Shown: positions 55,635 through 64,000 of the stretch, one piece after another
Position numbering within the stretch: the first letter of the stretch is position 1
Layout: every line of letters begins with the position of its first letter
DNA from: Jeotgalicoccus marinus DSM 19772
Lineage (GTDB): Bacteria; Bacillota; Bacilli; Staphylococcales; Salinicoccaceae
Reading direction: 5' to 3'
Assembly: GCF_000425825.1 (NCBI RefSeq)
Contig: NZ_KE384460.1
Location: forward strand, 334,779 to 398,778
Length of the DNA: 64,000 nucleotides
Translations under genes and position numbers: made by a program
The notes under the pieces: generated by a model
Databases searched by the model: none
The model's input: only the letters and a program-made list of their open reading frames with translations
What the model was told of the DNA's origin: nothing

Positions 55635-56303
55635 ATGAAGAGCTATAAAGAAACCAAAGAATATTTAAAGCAACTAGAAGATTTTAGATCATTCAATTAC
55701 AGAGCAACACGCTTACCAGAAATGGTCGCTAATGAAACAAAACACTTCGAGGATGTTCAAGAATTCTTTAAAGAAGAAGGATTCAACCATCTATCAGTCG
55801 TAGAAATTATACGTTCATTCATTAAAATGGATTTATTAAAGTTATCCTTAATGCAAAGTACACACGGTATATATGTGAATGACAATACACCACAGTATCC
55901 TTCAGAAGCTGAAACAGTTGCTAAGTTCACTTTAGAAAACTCAGATATTGACTTTTACCCACTCATACTTCCAGATGATTTAGAGAAAGTAAATAAAGAC
56001 ACAAGAGAAGCAATTATCTCTTACAACAAGAGTATTGAACCATTCTTACAGAGCATTGAAAAGAATGCAGGGGATATAACTGAAACAGTTCAAGCAGTTA
56101 TTACAGAATTATTTAATTCAAATACACACATCTTAAACAAGATTTATGATGAAACATATTATAATACAGTATTGAACTACATGATCGACAATGCATTCGA
56201 AAACACATGGAAGAAACAAAAAGTACAAACACCGCTTGTATCGTTCTATGCAATGTTTACACTATCATTTTATGACAACGTTTATTTAGATCAGTTAGTA
56301 TAA
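55635..56303 (+). CDS. Conserved hypothetical helical protein
   Basis: A 222-residue protein I do not recognise. It is predicted mostly helical, acidic, with no signal peptide, membrane helix or cysteine motif. AGGGG before the ATG gives a good ribosome-binding site, and a strong terminator follows, so it is a real gene. It may be cotranscribed with the DUF218 gene 57 bases upstream. Confidence 0.65.
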   Translation: MKSYKETKEYLKQLEDFRSFNYRATRLPEMVANETKHFEDVQEFFKEEGFNHLSVVEIIRSFIKMDLLKLSLMQSTHGIYVNDNTPQYPSEAETVAKFTLENSDIDFYPLILPDDLEKVNKDTREAIISYNKSIEPFLQSIEKNAGDITETVQAVITELFNSNTHILNKIYDETYYNTVLNYMIDNAFENTWKKQKVQTPLVSFYAMFTLSFYDNVYLDQLV

Positions 56304-56306
56304 GAC

Positions 56307-56335
56307 AAAAGGCCACCTTAGGGTGGCCTTTTTAT
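56307..56335 (+). terminator. Terminator
   Basis: AAAAGGCCACC (56307-56317) pairs with GGTGGCCTTTT (56322-56332) around a 4-nt loop, with a T-rich tail. Confidence 0.92.
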
Positions 56336-56414
56336 TTTATTTATAATACTGAATTTTCATTATATTTAAAACTAAGCTATAATTGTATTCATCTTTAAAA
56401 CATGGGGGAAAATA

Positions 56415-57833
56415 ATGTACTGGTACATTACGCTATTTATATTATACTTTGGGGCAATGTTTGGTATTGCCTGCTATTATTTCTACAAGATTAAAACATA
56501 TGAGGATTACATGATATCCTCTTGGTCAACAGGATTTTGGAAAATTACAGGAACCATTATCAGTACAAACGCTGGTGCAGCTGTATTCATTGGTTGGGTA
56601 GGATTAGGCTTTACAGTCGGCTTATCTGGTTACGTTAAATTTGCTATGGTTGCCTACATATTTAGTTTGATTTTAGTCATATTCTTCGCAAAACCATTAA
56701 GAAGGCAAAAACTTTTTACATTAGCTGATTTATTTACTGCAAGATTTGGTGGTCGAGCAGGAATCATTCCATCGATTTTATCTGCAATTATCTATTCTGT
56801 TCCAACCCTAGGGTTGCAGTTAATAGGTATGTCAACAGTATTTAACATCACTTCAGGCTGGGATCAATCAACTGGACTTATTGTGGGTACTATTCTTATT
56901 TTAATATTTTCAATTTTAGGAGGCTTACCTGCAACGATTATTACAGACGCGATGCAGTCGATATTAATATTAATTGGTTTAATTGTATTAGCCATTACAG
57001 TTGTTATGCACGTCGGTGGCTTTAGTGAACTGTTTGCAAATACATCTTGGGAATTTCTTAGTCCAATCAGTGCAGATGGTGTAACAGATACATTATTATA
57101 TGCACTTTCAGTTGGTCCATTCTATTTAGTATGGCAGTCAACTTGGCAAAGAATATTTGCGGCTAAAGATGAAGAGACAGCTTTAAAAGCAGGAGTTATT
57201 GGGCACATCATTGTTATGGTCATATCTTTCTTACCATTCTTAATTGGTGTATCTGCACGACAATTTGTCGATTTAAATATGCAACAAGATTTAGTATTCT
57301 CTTATGTAACAAATGAATTGTTACCTACACCTATTGCAGCAATTGTTTTTGTGGCACTGCTTGCAGCTTTAATGACAGGTGCAACTTCATTTAATCTACA
57401 AGGTGCAAGTAACCTAACAAGAGATTTATACCAAGTATTGATCAATCCTAAAGCTTCAAACAAGAAACTATTACTGATATCCAGAATATCAGTTGCGATT
57501 ATGACGCTCTTAGGCCTCGTCGTTGCTTTCTTTATTACGAACATTAATGACGCCTACCGCTGGGCACTCATGGTAAATGGTGTCATGTTGGTATTCCCAT
57601 TCCTAGCAATCATGTTTTGGTCTAGAGTCACTAAGAAAGGTGTACTGATCAGTATGGTTGGATCACTGATTATTGTAATAATCTATCCATATCTAGGGCT
57701 CCCTTTTGACCAGGCACTAGTCGGTTATTCATTATCATTGATTTTAGTCGTTGGAGTGAGTTTATTAACCAAACATGACAAGAGTGAGATTCCAAAAGCA
57801 GCATACAAGTATAAATTAGAAGATTACAAATAG
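56415..57833 (+). CDS. Sodium:solute symporter family transporter
   Basis: A 472-residue membrane protein with about 12-13 hydrophobic helices. It has the SSS family marker GGLPATIITDAMQSILI and an N-terminal region (SWSTGFWKITGTIIST) fitting the family. It imports a small solute with sodium. It lies 11 bases upstream of an amidohydrolase gene, so its substrate is probably an amide or cyclic compound hydrolysed by that enzyme. TATAAT at 56378-56383 may be the -10. Confidence 0.87.
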   Translation: MYWYITLFILYFGAMFGIACYYFYKIKTYEDYMISSWSTGFWKITGTIISTNAGAAVFIGWVGLGFTVGLSGYVKFAMVAYIFSLILVIFFAKPLRRQKLFTLADLFTARFGGRAGIIPSILSAIIYSVPTLGLQLIGMSTVFNITSGWDQSTGLIVGTILILIFSILGGLPATIITDAMQSILILIGLIVLAITVVMHVGGFSELFANTSWEFLSPISADGVTDTLLYALSVGPFYLVWQSTWQRIFAAKDEETALKAGVIGHIIVMVISFLPFLIGVSARQFVDLNMQQDLVFSYVTNELLPTPIAAIVFVALLAALMTGATSFNLQGASNLTRDLYQVLINPKASNKKLLLISRISVAIMTLLGLVVAFFITNINDAYRWALMVNGVMLVFPFLAIMFWSRVTKKGVLISMVGSLIIVIIYPYLGLPFDQALVGYSLSLILVVGVSLLTKHDKSEIPKAAYKYKLEDYK

Positions 57834-57844
57834 GGGAGAACTAA

Positions 57845-59458
57845 ATGAGGATTAAAAAGATTACTAATGCCAATGTACTAAACGTTGATGATGGATCAGT
57901 ACAGTTAGCAACTATTCTGATTAACAACGGAAAAATAGATGTCATAAATGAACAAGCTGACTTGGTAATTGAAGATACAGATTTAGATTTACAAGGGCAA
58001 TTTCTTTCACCAGGTTTTATAGATACGCATAGTCATTTGGTGATGTATTCAAACTTTAGAAGACAATTAAATTGTTCACCTGAAAATACTAAAAGTATTG
58101 AAGAGATTATTGAGAAATTTAAGGAACAAAAAGATGAAATTTTAAGAGATGGATGGTTGAGGGGTTATGGCTATAATGAATTTGAACTTCAAGAAGGACG
58201 CCACCCAAACCGTTTTGATTTAGACAAAGTATCAACAGATATACCCATTTATATTCAACATAGTTCAGCACATATGGGGACAGTAAACACAAAAGCCTTA
58301 GAAATAATGAATTTAGATTTAGATGCACCAGACCCTAAAGGTGGATCATTTGAACGTGATGAAAATGGTCAAATCAACGGTGTATTATTTGAATTTCCTG
58401 CACTTGATAAGGTTAAGGCAGTTTTACCAGATATATCTGCAGGGGATTTGGCTGAGGATATTAAAGGTGGGGTCTATGACTATCAAAGTAGAGGCATTAC
58501 GAGTGCGACGGAGATGTGTGTCAGTCTATTAAATGGTATAAATGATTATAAAGCATCTTTAAAATATCTTGAAGACAAGGAAGAACAAGATTTTAGAATT
58601 CGATTTGCTATTGATTATAAGCTATTACTTAATGATCCAATGTTTGAAAATGAAACAGCTGATTCAATACGAGTAAAATTAGAGACCTTAAGTAACGGAT
58701 TCTCTACATTAGCTGGGGCTAAATTCTTTAATGATGGCAGCATCCAACTCCATACTGCAAGCTTAAGAGAACCATATTATGATGGCACACCGTCAGCAGA
58801 CACCCAGTTTACACTTGAAGAGTTAGAAAAACTTTTCATTCACTTCCAAAAATTAGGCTATCCACTTATCACTCATGCAAATGGTGACAAGGCAGGAGAA
58901 GATGTTATTAGAGCCTACATCAATACAAGTAATTATAAAAAGACTAAGCAAATGCATCGTGTAGAACACTTACAAATTGCTTCCTTAGAAGATATTCAAG
59001 AAATGACAAAAAACAATATTGGTGGTTCTTTCTTCATCAACCACCTTTATTACTTCGGTGATGTGCACAAAAATACATTTTTAGGTCCGGATAGAGTAAT
59101 TAACCAAGAACCTGTTCGCTGGGCAGAAGATGAGGGAATGATCTTTACAATACACTCAGATTGTCCAGTCACTGATATTTCTCCACTAGATTCAATTAGG
59201 TTTGCAGTAGAAAGAAAAACAAGAAGCGGTGAAACATTAGGAAATACACAGAAACTTACGAGAGTTGAAGCCTACAAAAAGATGACAATAGATGCTGCTA
59301 GGCTAAATCAAACAGATGATTTAGAAGGATCTATAGAAGTAGGGAAGTATGCAGATTTTGTCGTATTAACAGATAACCCATACGATGAGAAAACTCAGTT
59401 ATCTGATTCATTAGTGAATCGTACGATTGTGAATGGTAAAACAGTATATGAAAAATAA
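57845..59458 (+). CDS. YtcJ-like amidohydrolase
   Basis: A 537-residue metal-dependent hydrolase of the amidohydrolase-3 type. The metal site DTHSH follows SPGFI; AKFFNDGSIQLHTA and REPYYDG are typical of the YtcJ group. HRVEHLQIA and HSDCPVTDISP provide late ligands. Substrate unknown, probably an imported amide or ether compound. RBS AGGGGAG before the ATG; operon with the upstream symporter; terminator directly after the stop. Confidence 0.86.
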   Translation: MRIKKITNANVLNVDDGSVQLATILINNGKIDVINEQADLVIEDTDLDLQGQFLSPGFIDTHSHLVMYSNFRRQLNCSPENTKSIEEIIEKFKEQKDEILRDGWLRGYGYNEFELQEGRHPNRFDLDKVSTDIPIYIQHSSAHMGTVNTKALEIMNLDLDAPDPKGGSFERDENGQINGVLFEFPALDKVKAVLPDISAGDLAEDIKGGVYDYQSRGITSATEMCVSLLNGINDYKASLKYLEDKEEQDFRIRFAIDYKLLLNDPMFENETADSIRVKLETLSNGFSTLAGAKFFNDGSIQLHTASLREPYYDGTPSADTQFTLEELEKLFIHFQKLGYPLITHANGDKAGEDVIRAYINTSNYKKTKQMHRVEHLQIASLEDIQEMTKNNIGGSFFINHLYYFGDVHKNTFLGPDRVINQEPVRWAEDEGMIFTIHSDCPVTDISPLDSIRFAVERKTRSGETLGNTQKLTRVEAYKKMTIDAARLNQTDDLEGSIEVGKYADFVVLTDNPYDEKTQLSDSLVNRTIVNGKTVYEK

Positions 59459-59484
59459 AAGTTAGGTCATAGACCTAGCTTTTT
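59457..59484 (+). terminator. Terminator after the amidohydrolase
   Basis: A 12-bp stem with one G-T pair (59457-59468 with 59472-59483) around a 3-nt loop, with T run. Confidence 0.8.
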
Positions 59485-59520
59485 CTATTGTAAGGATTCG
59501 GTTAAGTTAAGGGGGTTTAT

Positions 59521-59549
59521 TTCAAACTTATACTTATTGAAGTTATAAT
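59521..59549 (+). promoter_or_regulatory. Promoter of the PHP phosphatase gene
   Basis: TTCAAA (59521-59526) and TATAAT (59544-59549), spacing 17. Confidence 0.55.
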
Positions 59550-59583
59550 TAAGGTGTAAATAATAGAGATGGAGTGACTTTAT

Positions 59584-60306
59584 ATGATAGATATTCATAA
59601 TCACTTATTAATCAATGTGGATGACGGACCAAGATCTAAAGATGAGACTTTAAATTTATTATTACAAGCACAATCACTAGGCATTACAGATATTATCTGT
59701 ACGCCACATCATCACAGTCCAGCACACATTACACCATCATCCGTTGTATATGAAAAATTATCAGAAGTAAAAAATATTATAGATGATAATAACATCAATA
59801 TTACCGTACACCCAGGTCAGGAAATTAGAATCAATGATGATATTATTAGTGAATTAGTCAATGGAGAAGCAATTACACTAGCAAATGGAAAGTATGTACT
59901 CGTAGAATTCTCCTTTACAGAGTTAAAAGAAGATATTGAAGCAGTTTTTGAAAAGCTAAGACAACTAAATCTGACACCTATTATTGCGCATCCAGAACGT
60001 TGTCAGCCACTAGTAGAACAACGCCATATTCTAAAGAAATTAATCAATGACGGTGCCATTGCACAAGTGACAGCTGCATCAGTTTGTGGAGACCTTGGGA
60101 CAGAACTTCAATCAGTCGCTTTAGACATGATAGAAAATGGTGACATTCATATCGTTTCAAGTGATGCCCACCATGCTGAAGTGAGACCGTTTAGATTGAA
60201 ACAAGCATACGATATTATTGAAGAACAACTTGGAATATCATATGTAGAAGAAATGAAAAAGCAAGCAGAAATTGTATTAACTACTGAGAAGGTAAAAGTG
60301 GACTAG
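59584..60306 (+). CDS. CpsB/CapC/YwqE-type PHP tyrosine-protein phosphatase
   Basis: A 240-residue PHP-fold phosphatase. All metal-binding motifs are visible: DIHNHLL at the start, CTPHHH, PGQEIRIND, IIAHPERC and SSDAHH. In capsule systems this enzyme removes phosphate from the BY-kinase. Here it is a single gene about 24 kb from the only BY-kinase-like gene, which lacks its P-loop, so its target may be elsewhere. It has an own promoter and shares a terminator with the convergent gene. Confidence 0.9.
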   Translation: MIDIHNHLLINVDDGPRSKDETLNLLLQAQSLGITDIICTPHHHSPAHITPSSVVYEKLSEVKNIIDDNNINITVHPGQEIRINDDIISELVNGEAITLANGKYVLVEFSFTELKEDIEAVFEKLRQLNLTPIIAHPERCQPLVEQRHILKKLINDGAIAQVTAASVCGDLGTELQSVALDMIENGDIHIVSSDAHHAEVRPFRLKQAYDIIEEQLGISYVEEMKKQAEIVLTTEKVKVD

Positions 60307-60322
60307 AGATTAGTCCACTTTT
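60294..60322. terminator. Bidirectional terminator covering both stop codons
   Basis: A 12-bp stem (60294-60305 with 60311-60322) with a 5-nt loop. The left arm contains the last codons of the PHP gene and the right end touches the stop of the minus-strand gene. Confidence 0.88.
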
Positions 60323-60900
60323 TATTTTTCCTTCTTCACTTTAAAGTAATTCCCACTATTTTTCTGAGTCTGTTCCATTTTACTCACTTCTCTTAGCTCT
60401 GGAATATGCTTAGAACAATGAATATAAGCTTCATCTACAGTGACGACCACCCAGCGTTCAGCTTTCCCTTGGTGCATGTCTTCTAAACGCCCGACGAGGT
60501 CTTTATCTTGTAATATACTTATGAGTTCCTCGTTTTCAACGATTTCTGCACCCCCGTTTATATGTAAACCGACCTGGTCTTCTAAAAAGTCTACCAACAA
60601 CAAGCCTACATGGGGATTTTCACTGATGTTACCTAATGATGCCATGACACCATTACCTCTATATTCCGGATACATTACTCTATGTTCATCGATCACATAG
60701 ACAAAACCTTTTTGTCCTGATCTAAAGGTCGAATCACAGTTTCCATGTCTATCACTTGTTGATACAAACATGAACTGTTGATTTTTTATAAAATCCTTCA
60801 TCTGTTCATTAATATAATCAATCATCTGATTATCATAAAAAGCTTTTGCACGTCGTTTCGTACCAAACTTTTCTTGTAACTCACGTTCTCCTTGTGACAT
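60322..60900 (-). CDS. Pyridoxamine 5'-phosphate oxidase-like flavin-binding protein
   Basis: A 192-residue split-barrel protein. The core FMFVSTSDRHGNCDST, QKGFVYVIDEHRVMYPEYRGNGV and NPHVGLLLVDF fit the PNPOx-like FMN-binding family, subgroup often annotated as pyridoxamine 5'-phosphate oxidase. The true reaction of this subgroup is unclear. The ATG at 60900 is chosen because GAGGGGGAA is just upstream of it. Confidence 0.8.
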   Translation of the reverse strand: MSQGERELQEKFGTKRRAKAFYDNQMIDYINEQMKDFIKNQQFMFVSTSDRHGNCDSTFRSGQKGFVYVIDEHRVMYPEYRGNGVMASLGNISENPHVGLLLVDFLEDQVGLHINGGAEIVENEELISILQDKDLVGRLEDMHQGKAERWVVVTVDEAYIHCSKHIPELREVSKMEQTQKNSGNYFKVKKEK

Positions 60901-60980
60901 ATAATTCCCCCTCAATATAAAAATTTTAACATTTTTTAAAGTATTAAAATTTGGGTATAGGTTACAAAGAGGTGAAATAA

Positions 60981-61178
60981 ATGAAAAAAATCATTACGAT
61001 TCATTTTATTGGTGGCTCGAACATAGAAGTCAATAAGACAGAAGCGGTCGATACCTTACTCCATCATTTAGAAGGCACAGAGAGGCAAAGACAATTTATT
61101 AGCCTACCGAACCGAAGCGGCCAAGAGATTTACATTAATTTAAAGCTAGTAACATCTATCGAAGTTAAGAGTATATAA
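60981..61178 (+). CDS. Small hypothetical protein
   Basis: A 65-residue basic protein with a strand-rich pattern (KKIITIHFIGGSNIEV, EIYINLKLVTSIEVK). It is not recognised. It has a plausible AAAGAGGTG site before the ATG and a strong terminator after, which support a real gene. Confidence 0.65.
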   Translation: MKKIITIHFIGGSNIEVNKTEAVDTLLHHLEGTERQRQFISLPNRSGQEIYINLKLVTSIEVKSI

Positions 61179-61188
61179 AAGAATACGT

Positions 61189-61219
61189 AAAAGGAGCGGT
61201 GTTCGCCGCTCCTTTTTTT
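61189..61219. terminator. Bidirectional terminator
   Basis: AAAAGGAGCGG (61189-61199) pairs with 61206-61216 around TGTTCG, followed by a long T run. It also faces the end of the minus-strand regulator gene. Confidence 0.92.
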
Positions 61220-61228
61220 TGAACAAAT

Positions 61229-62707
61229 CTATGCCTGTTTTTCACTTGAAATCATAACTAGTTCGTTTCTTATTGTTAATATGTCTTTAGGTGTAGGATA
61301 ATTCTCAACACAAACTACCGGGGTCTTATAAATGTTTTCATATGGGAAATTCGTTACGACTAAGTCGTATTTACCACTCGGGCAAATATCTTTGATTTGG
61401 GATATATCATATCCTATATATGCATTAAGTTGTGAATTAAACTCATCTGAAATTATACTCGCCAACATTGTAGCATGTTCGTAATCATTATTACTCATAA
61501 AGAATACATCATATTTCGGTTTAGTTTTTCTCAAGTGAACAAATAAATCTTCCCAGTGTGTCATGAAAGTGTAAATCATGTGATTTACTATATCAGGATC
61601 ACACTTACTATTATTGTCTAGGAATTCTTTCACGTAGGACTGTAAATCATCGTAGAACGATGGGAATTCTAATTGTACGTTGTCTAGGAACTGCTGTTTT
61701 TTATCGAAAACGAGATAGTGTGAAAATGGTTCACTAGAACCAAGGTAATAAGTGGAGTGAATGCCCATAATCAATTGGTCCTGATTAGGAATTGGAACAT
61801 TATATTTATTAGATAAGTTTCTACATATACTTAAAGCCTTGAAATACGAGACAGAAATCGTTTGGTTAGAATGCGCATAGTTGATTAATTCATCTGGGGT
61901 ATAAAATACGTTGTTATTTAAGAAAGGTGTAAAAATTTCATATATCAAATGTTGATTAATTTTAAGGCTTAAAGCCGTAGAATAATCATCTATATTTAAT
62001 TCATTTTCTAATCTTTCAATAACCTCGAATTTAGTATCATTGGCTGTTATCATCAAATTCTTACCTTGCTTATATCGAGTAATCGCAATCGCAGAAATGA
62101 ATCTCATATGTCTTCTAAAAGAAAAGTCAAAATCTAAATCTAAGATTTTCAACGTATCTTCGATGAGTTTATGAGACAAATTTCTTGGAACCACTTCTTC
62201 AAATGGCCATTCAAAAATACCATATTTCTCTCTGAAAAAAGTATTATAGAAATTACGAATTCCCTTTTCATCACCTTCGATTCTACAAGGATTCGTTTCA
62301 AAAGATAAATCAAATTGACTGGTTAAGATATCATCAATCTTGTTGAAATATCTATATAAAGTAGACTGACTGACAAACAAGTGCACAGACAAGTCATCTA
62401 CACTCATATCATCATTGAAGAAAAGTAATTCAAGCATTTGGAAAGAGAAATTCTTATTTATGAAATGTCGGGTTAGTGACTCCATCCCTGTATTCTTATG
62501 AAAGTTTATTAGTACTCGGTCATGATGTAAATCAACATCTAAAATATTAGATAACTCTCTGAGTTCGTTTAAGTTTTCTCTTAAATTTCTCTCAGATGTG
62601 TTGAATTCCTCAGACAAATCAGAGATATTAGCATATTGATTTGACTTATTAAGGAATTTTACAAGTGCTAACTTTCTTTGTTCAGTTTTTGATAACAATC
62701 TTCTCAT
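61229..62707 (-). CDS. Mga-like transcriptional regulator
   Basis: A 492-residue regulator. Two N-terminal helix-turn-helix units lie at about residues 10-60 (ANISDLSEEFNTSERNLREN) and 90-125 (SVDDLSVHLFVSQSTLYRYF), as in Mga/AtxA. PRD-like helical domains follow, and an EIIB-like end (KYDVFFMSNNDYEHATMLA, KYDLVVTNFPYE). Such proteins activate virulence or surface genes in response to sugar phosphotransferase signals. The ATG at 62707 follows AGGAG by nine bases. It lies next to a decayed LPXTG surface-protein gene that may have been its target. Confidence 0.78.
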   Translation of the reverse strand: MRRLLSKTEQRKLALVKFLNKSNQYANISDLSEEFNTSERNLRENLNELRELSNILDVDLHHDRVLINFHKNTGMESLTRHFINKNFSFQMLELLFFNDDMSVDDLSVHLFVSQSTLYRYFNKIDDILTSQFDLSFETNPCRIEGDEKGIRNFYNTFFREKYGIFEWPFEEVVPRNLSHKLIEDTLKILDLDFDFSFRRHMRFISAIAITRYKQGKNLMITANDTKFEVIERLENELNIDDYSTALSLKINQHLIYEIFTPFLNNNVFYTPDELINYAHSNQTISVSYFKALSICRNLSNKYNVPIPNQDQLIMGIHSTYYLGSSEPFSHYLVFDKKQQFLDNVQLEFPSFYDDLQSYVKEFLDNNSKCDPDIVNHMIYTFMTHWEDLFVHLRKTKPKYDVFFMSNNDYEHATMLASIISDEFNSQLNAYIGYDISQIKDICPSGKYDLVVTNFPYENIYKTPVVCVENYPTPKDILTIRNELVMISSEKQA

Positions 62708-63125
62708 AAGCAATAACTCCTTTACATCAAAACTTTACTATTTTACATTTCTCACTTTTGTTCTTTTATTCCCATTTTCAAGGAAAATATTCATAAACGT
62801 TTAAATAACAAGGTCTTCAAAGTTGTATAATTATTTTTACCTGTTATCTATTAAATAGTAAATCTTTATTTTTTAGCAATTTTTTGCAGAAATATATATA
62901 GATTTAATAAATAAGGGTAGAGAATAAAATTAATAAATGATACTTTGTGAATATTAATTAGCCAAAATATATAAATATTTATAAAAAAGAAGAAGTCTTA
63001 AAAGTGTGATTAATAGCCATGAACTTTTTATAAAAATATATGTTAGATTTATCACTTTTAACCATTGGTATAAAAGGGTTCGTAGGTGATTTCCAATTTA
63101 AATGTGATTTGCGAAAAAAGGTGGA
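62708..63125. other. Gene-free AT-rich stretch
   Basis: About 420 bases upstream of the Mga-like gene, with many stops in all frames. It must hold that gene's promoter. Apart from AT-rich tracts I see no clear element. Confidence 0.5.
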
Positions 63126-63275
63126 ATGGGTATTACTACACTCCGTTGAGTAGAAAGTCTTCCTGATACAGGTATGGCAAATGATGGTAAGACAGGCATC
63201 TTTGCAGCCTTCCTAGCAGCTCTAGGTACAATCTTTGCTTTCAAAAGAAGAAAAGATGAAGAGGAAGAAAAATAA
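63126..63275 (+). pseudogene. 3' stub of an LPXTG-anchored surface-protein gene
   Basis: From 63159 the frame reads a complete cell-wall sorting signal: LPDTGM, then a short polar stretch, then a hydrophobic helix (TGIFAAFLAALGTIFAF), then KRRKDEEEEK and a stop at 63273-63275. Sortase A cleaves such signals between Thr and Gly. The same frame has a TGA at 63147 and several stops further upstream, and no export signal or start is present. It therefore looks like the remains of a deleted surface-protein gene. A good terminator follows it. Confidence 0.8.
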
Positions 63276-63285
63276 ATAAGTAATT

Positions 63286-63328
63286 AAATGGCTATGAATA
63301 CTCGTTCTCGGTGTTCATAGCCATTTTT
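63286..63328 (+). terminator. Terminator after the LPXTG stub
   Basis: A 13-bp stem (63286-63298 with 63314-63326) and T run. Confidence 0.88.
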
Positions 63329-63419
63329 TAGTTTTTAATAGATAATTTGTGGAAGAAACACATTCACTTATATTGGTATAATCGAATTATCAAATACAAT
63401 AAATCTAAGGTGGGTAAAA

Positions 63420-63959
63420 ATGAATATCAATGACTATGCATGGAATGATCACGAACGTCGCTTAAAAGAAGATGATAAGATCAAAATTCCAACACCATAC
63501 AAGGTATCCATCAAAGATAATCTCGATAAAAGAATCGAACTTGAACAAATTTTAGAAACTTTACCTCAAAGAGAGCTCGCAAGATGGGCTATAGAAAATG
63601 CTGAAAGATTTATTGAATACATTGATATAGACAATGAGGATTTTAAGTACTCAATTATACAAAGTAGTCGAGAAATTTTATTTAGAAGAATTAATAATGA
63701 AGTGAACGATTATCACTTAAGACAGGACGGATTTTTAGCGAACACTCTTGCTAAAAAATCAGTAAATGATATTAGTAAGTTTTCAGCAAGAGTATTTGCT
63801 CAAGCAATTTCGACAGGACATATGCGTGGACATGCGATTGTTTCCTCTGATTATGCAGTGAAGGTAAAGAATTTGATTAGTGATTGTGACGCCAGTTCAA
63901 GAGAAAGAGATATACAAATCGAAATTGCTAGTAAATACTTAAAAATTCAAAAATCTTAA
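63420..63959 (+). CDS. Putative immunity protein (Imm5-like)
   Basis: A 179-residue helical protein. The C-terminal run ISTGHMRGHAIVSSDYAVKV is characteristic of the Imm5-like putative immunity family, which includes proteins that protect against polymorphic toxins. No toxin gene lies beside it in the window. TATAAT at 63377-63382 is a possible -10, and AAGGTGGG precedes the ATG. The 41 bases after it, to the window end, show nothing. Confidence 0.7.
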   Translation: MNINDYAWNDHERRLKEDDKIKIPTPYKVSIKDNLDKRIELEQILETLPQRELARWAIENAERFIEYIDIDNEDFKYSIIQSSREILFRRINNEVNDYHLRQDGFLANTLAKKSVNDISKFSARVFAQAISTGHMRGHAIVSSDYAVKVKNLISDCDASSRERDIQIEIASKYLKIQKS

Positions 63960-64000
63960 CAGAATTTAAACAAATATAGTATGTATTTTAAACATTTACA

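Noticed and set aside
63069-63275. Intact small LPXTG protein gene
   Set aside because: In-frame stops at 63087, 63099, 63105 and 63147, and no signal peptide; only the sorting signal remains.

Overview
The window is a chromosome segment from a low-GC Gram-positive coccus of the Staphylococcaceae. The order rnjB-ftsK-ymfF-ymfH-ymfI-ymfK-rodZ-pgsA-recA-rny-ymdB-ricA-mutS-mutL-lipase-miaA-hfq-gpx-hflX-ynbB follows the Staphylococcus aureus backbone. Several genes expected there are missing: cinA, the 2-oxoacid oxidoreductase pair and miaB, the glp genes, and glnRA. This fits a relative such as the Jeotgalicoccus/Salinicoccus group better than Staphylococcus itself. The genus guess is inference from gene order and protein similarity only.

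Region 1 (1-28.2 kb) is housekeeping core. It covers RNA decay (RNase J2 end, RNase Y, RicA, Hfq), DNA translocation and repair (FtsK, RecA, MutS, MutL), an M16 peptidase/SDR/RodZ/PgsA operon, tRNA modification (MiaA), HflX, a NERD-domain protein, a heterodimeric ABC exporter and a ThiW-type vitamin transporter subunit. recA has a clear LexA box that also forms the stem of a terminator hairpin for pgsA. Two intergenic arrays of 41-bp hairpin-forming tandem repeats (before ymdB and after mutL) interrupt the core.

Region 2 (28.2-36.7 kb) begins a surface-glycopolymer locus: the TagG/TagH ABC exporter, a TPR-like/GT4 glycosyltransferase, a divergent DUF6270-like protein, a Wzz-like membrane protein, a degenerate BY-kinase homologue and a UDP-ManNAc dehydrogenase that makes a uronic acid.

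Region 3 (36.7-54.0 kb) is visibly more AT-rich. It holds a long plus-strand operon: a heparinase-fold protein, a GW/SH3-like coiled-coil protein, two two-domain glycosyltransferases, a small orphan, an asparagine-synthase-like protein and two tandem cyanophycin-synthetase-like ATP-grasp ligases. A convergent minus-strand operon carries a PP-loop ATPase, a second heparinase-fold protein and an alpha/beta hydrolase. My main hypothesis is a uronic-acid-containing wall polymer exported by TagGH, whose carboxyl groups are amidated or linked to amino acids in the cytoplasm by the PP-loop and ATP-grasp enzymes. I do not recognise the set as a described system.

Region 4 (54.2-64 kb) is accessory chromosome: a small lipoprotein, a zinc-ribbon protein, a DUF218 protein, a sodium/solute symporter with an amidohydrolase, a CpsB-type PHP phosphatase, a flavin-split-barrel protein, an Mga-like regulator, the 3' stub of an LPXTG surface-protein gene, and an Imm5-like putative immunity protein. 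I saw no tRNA, rRNA, CRISPR array, transposase or phage gene.
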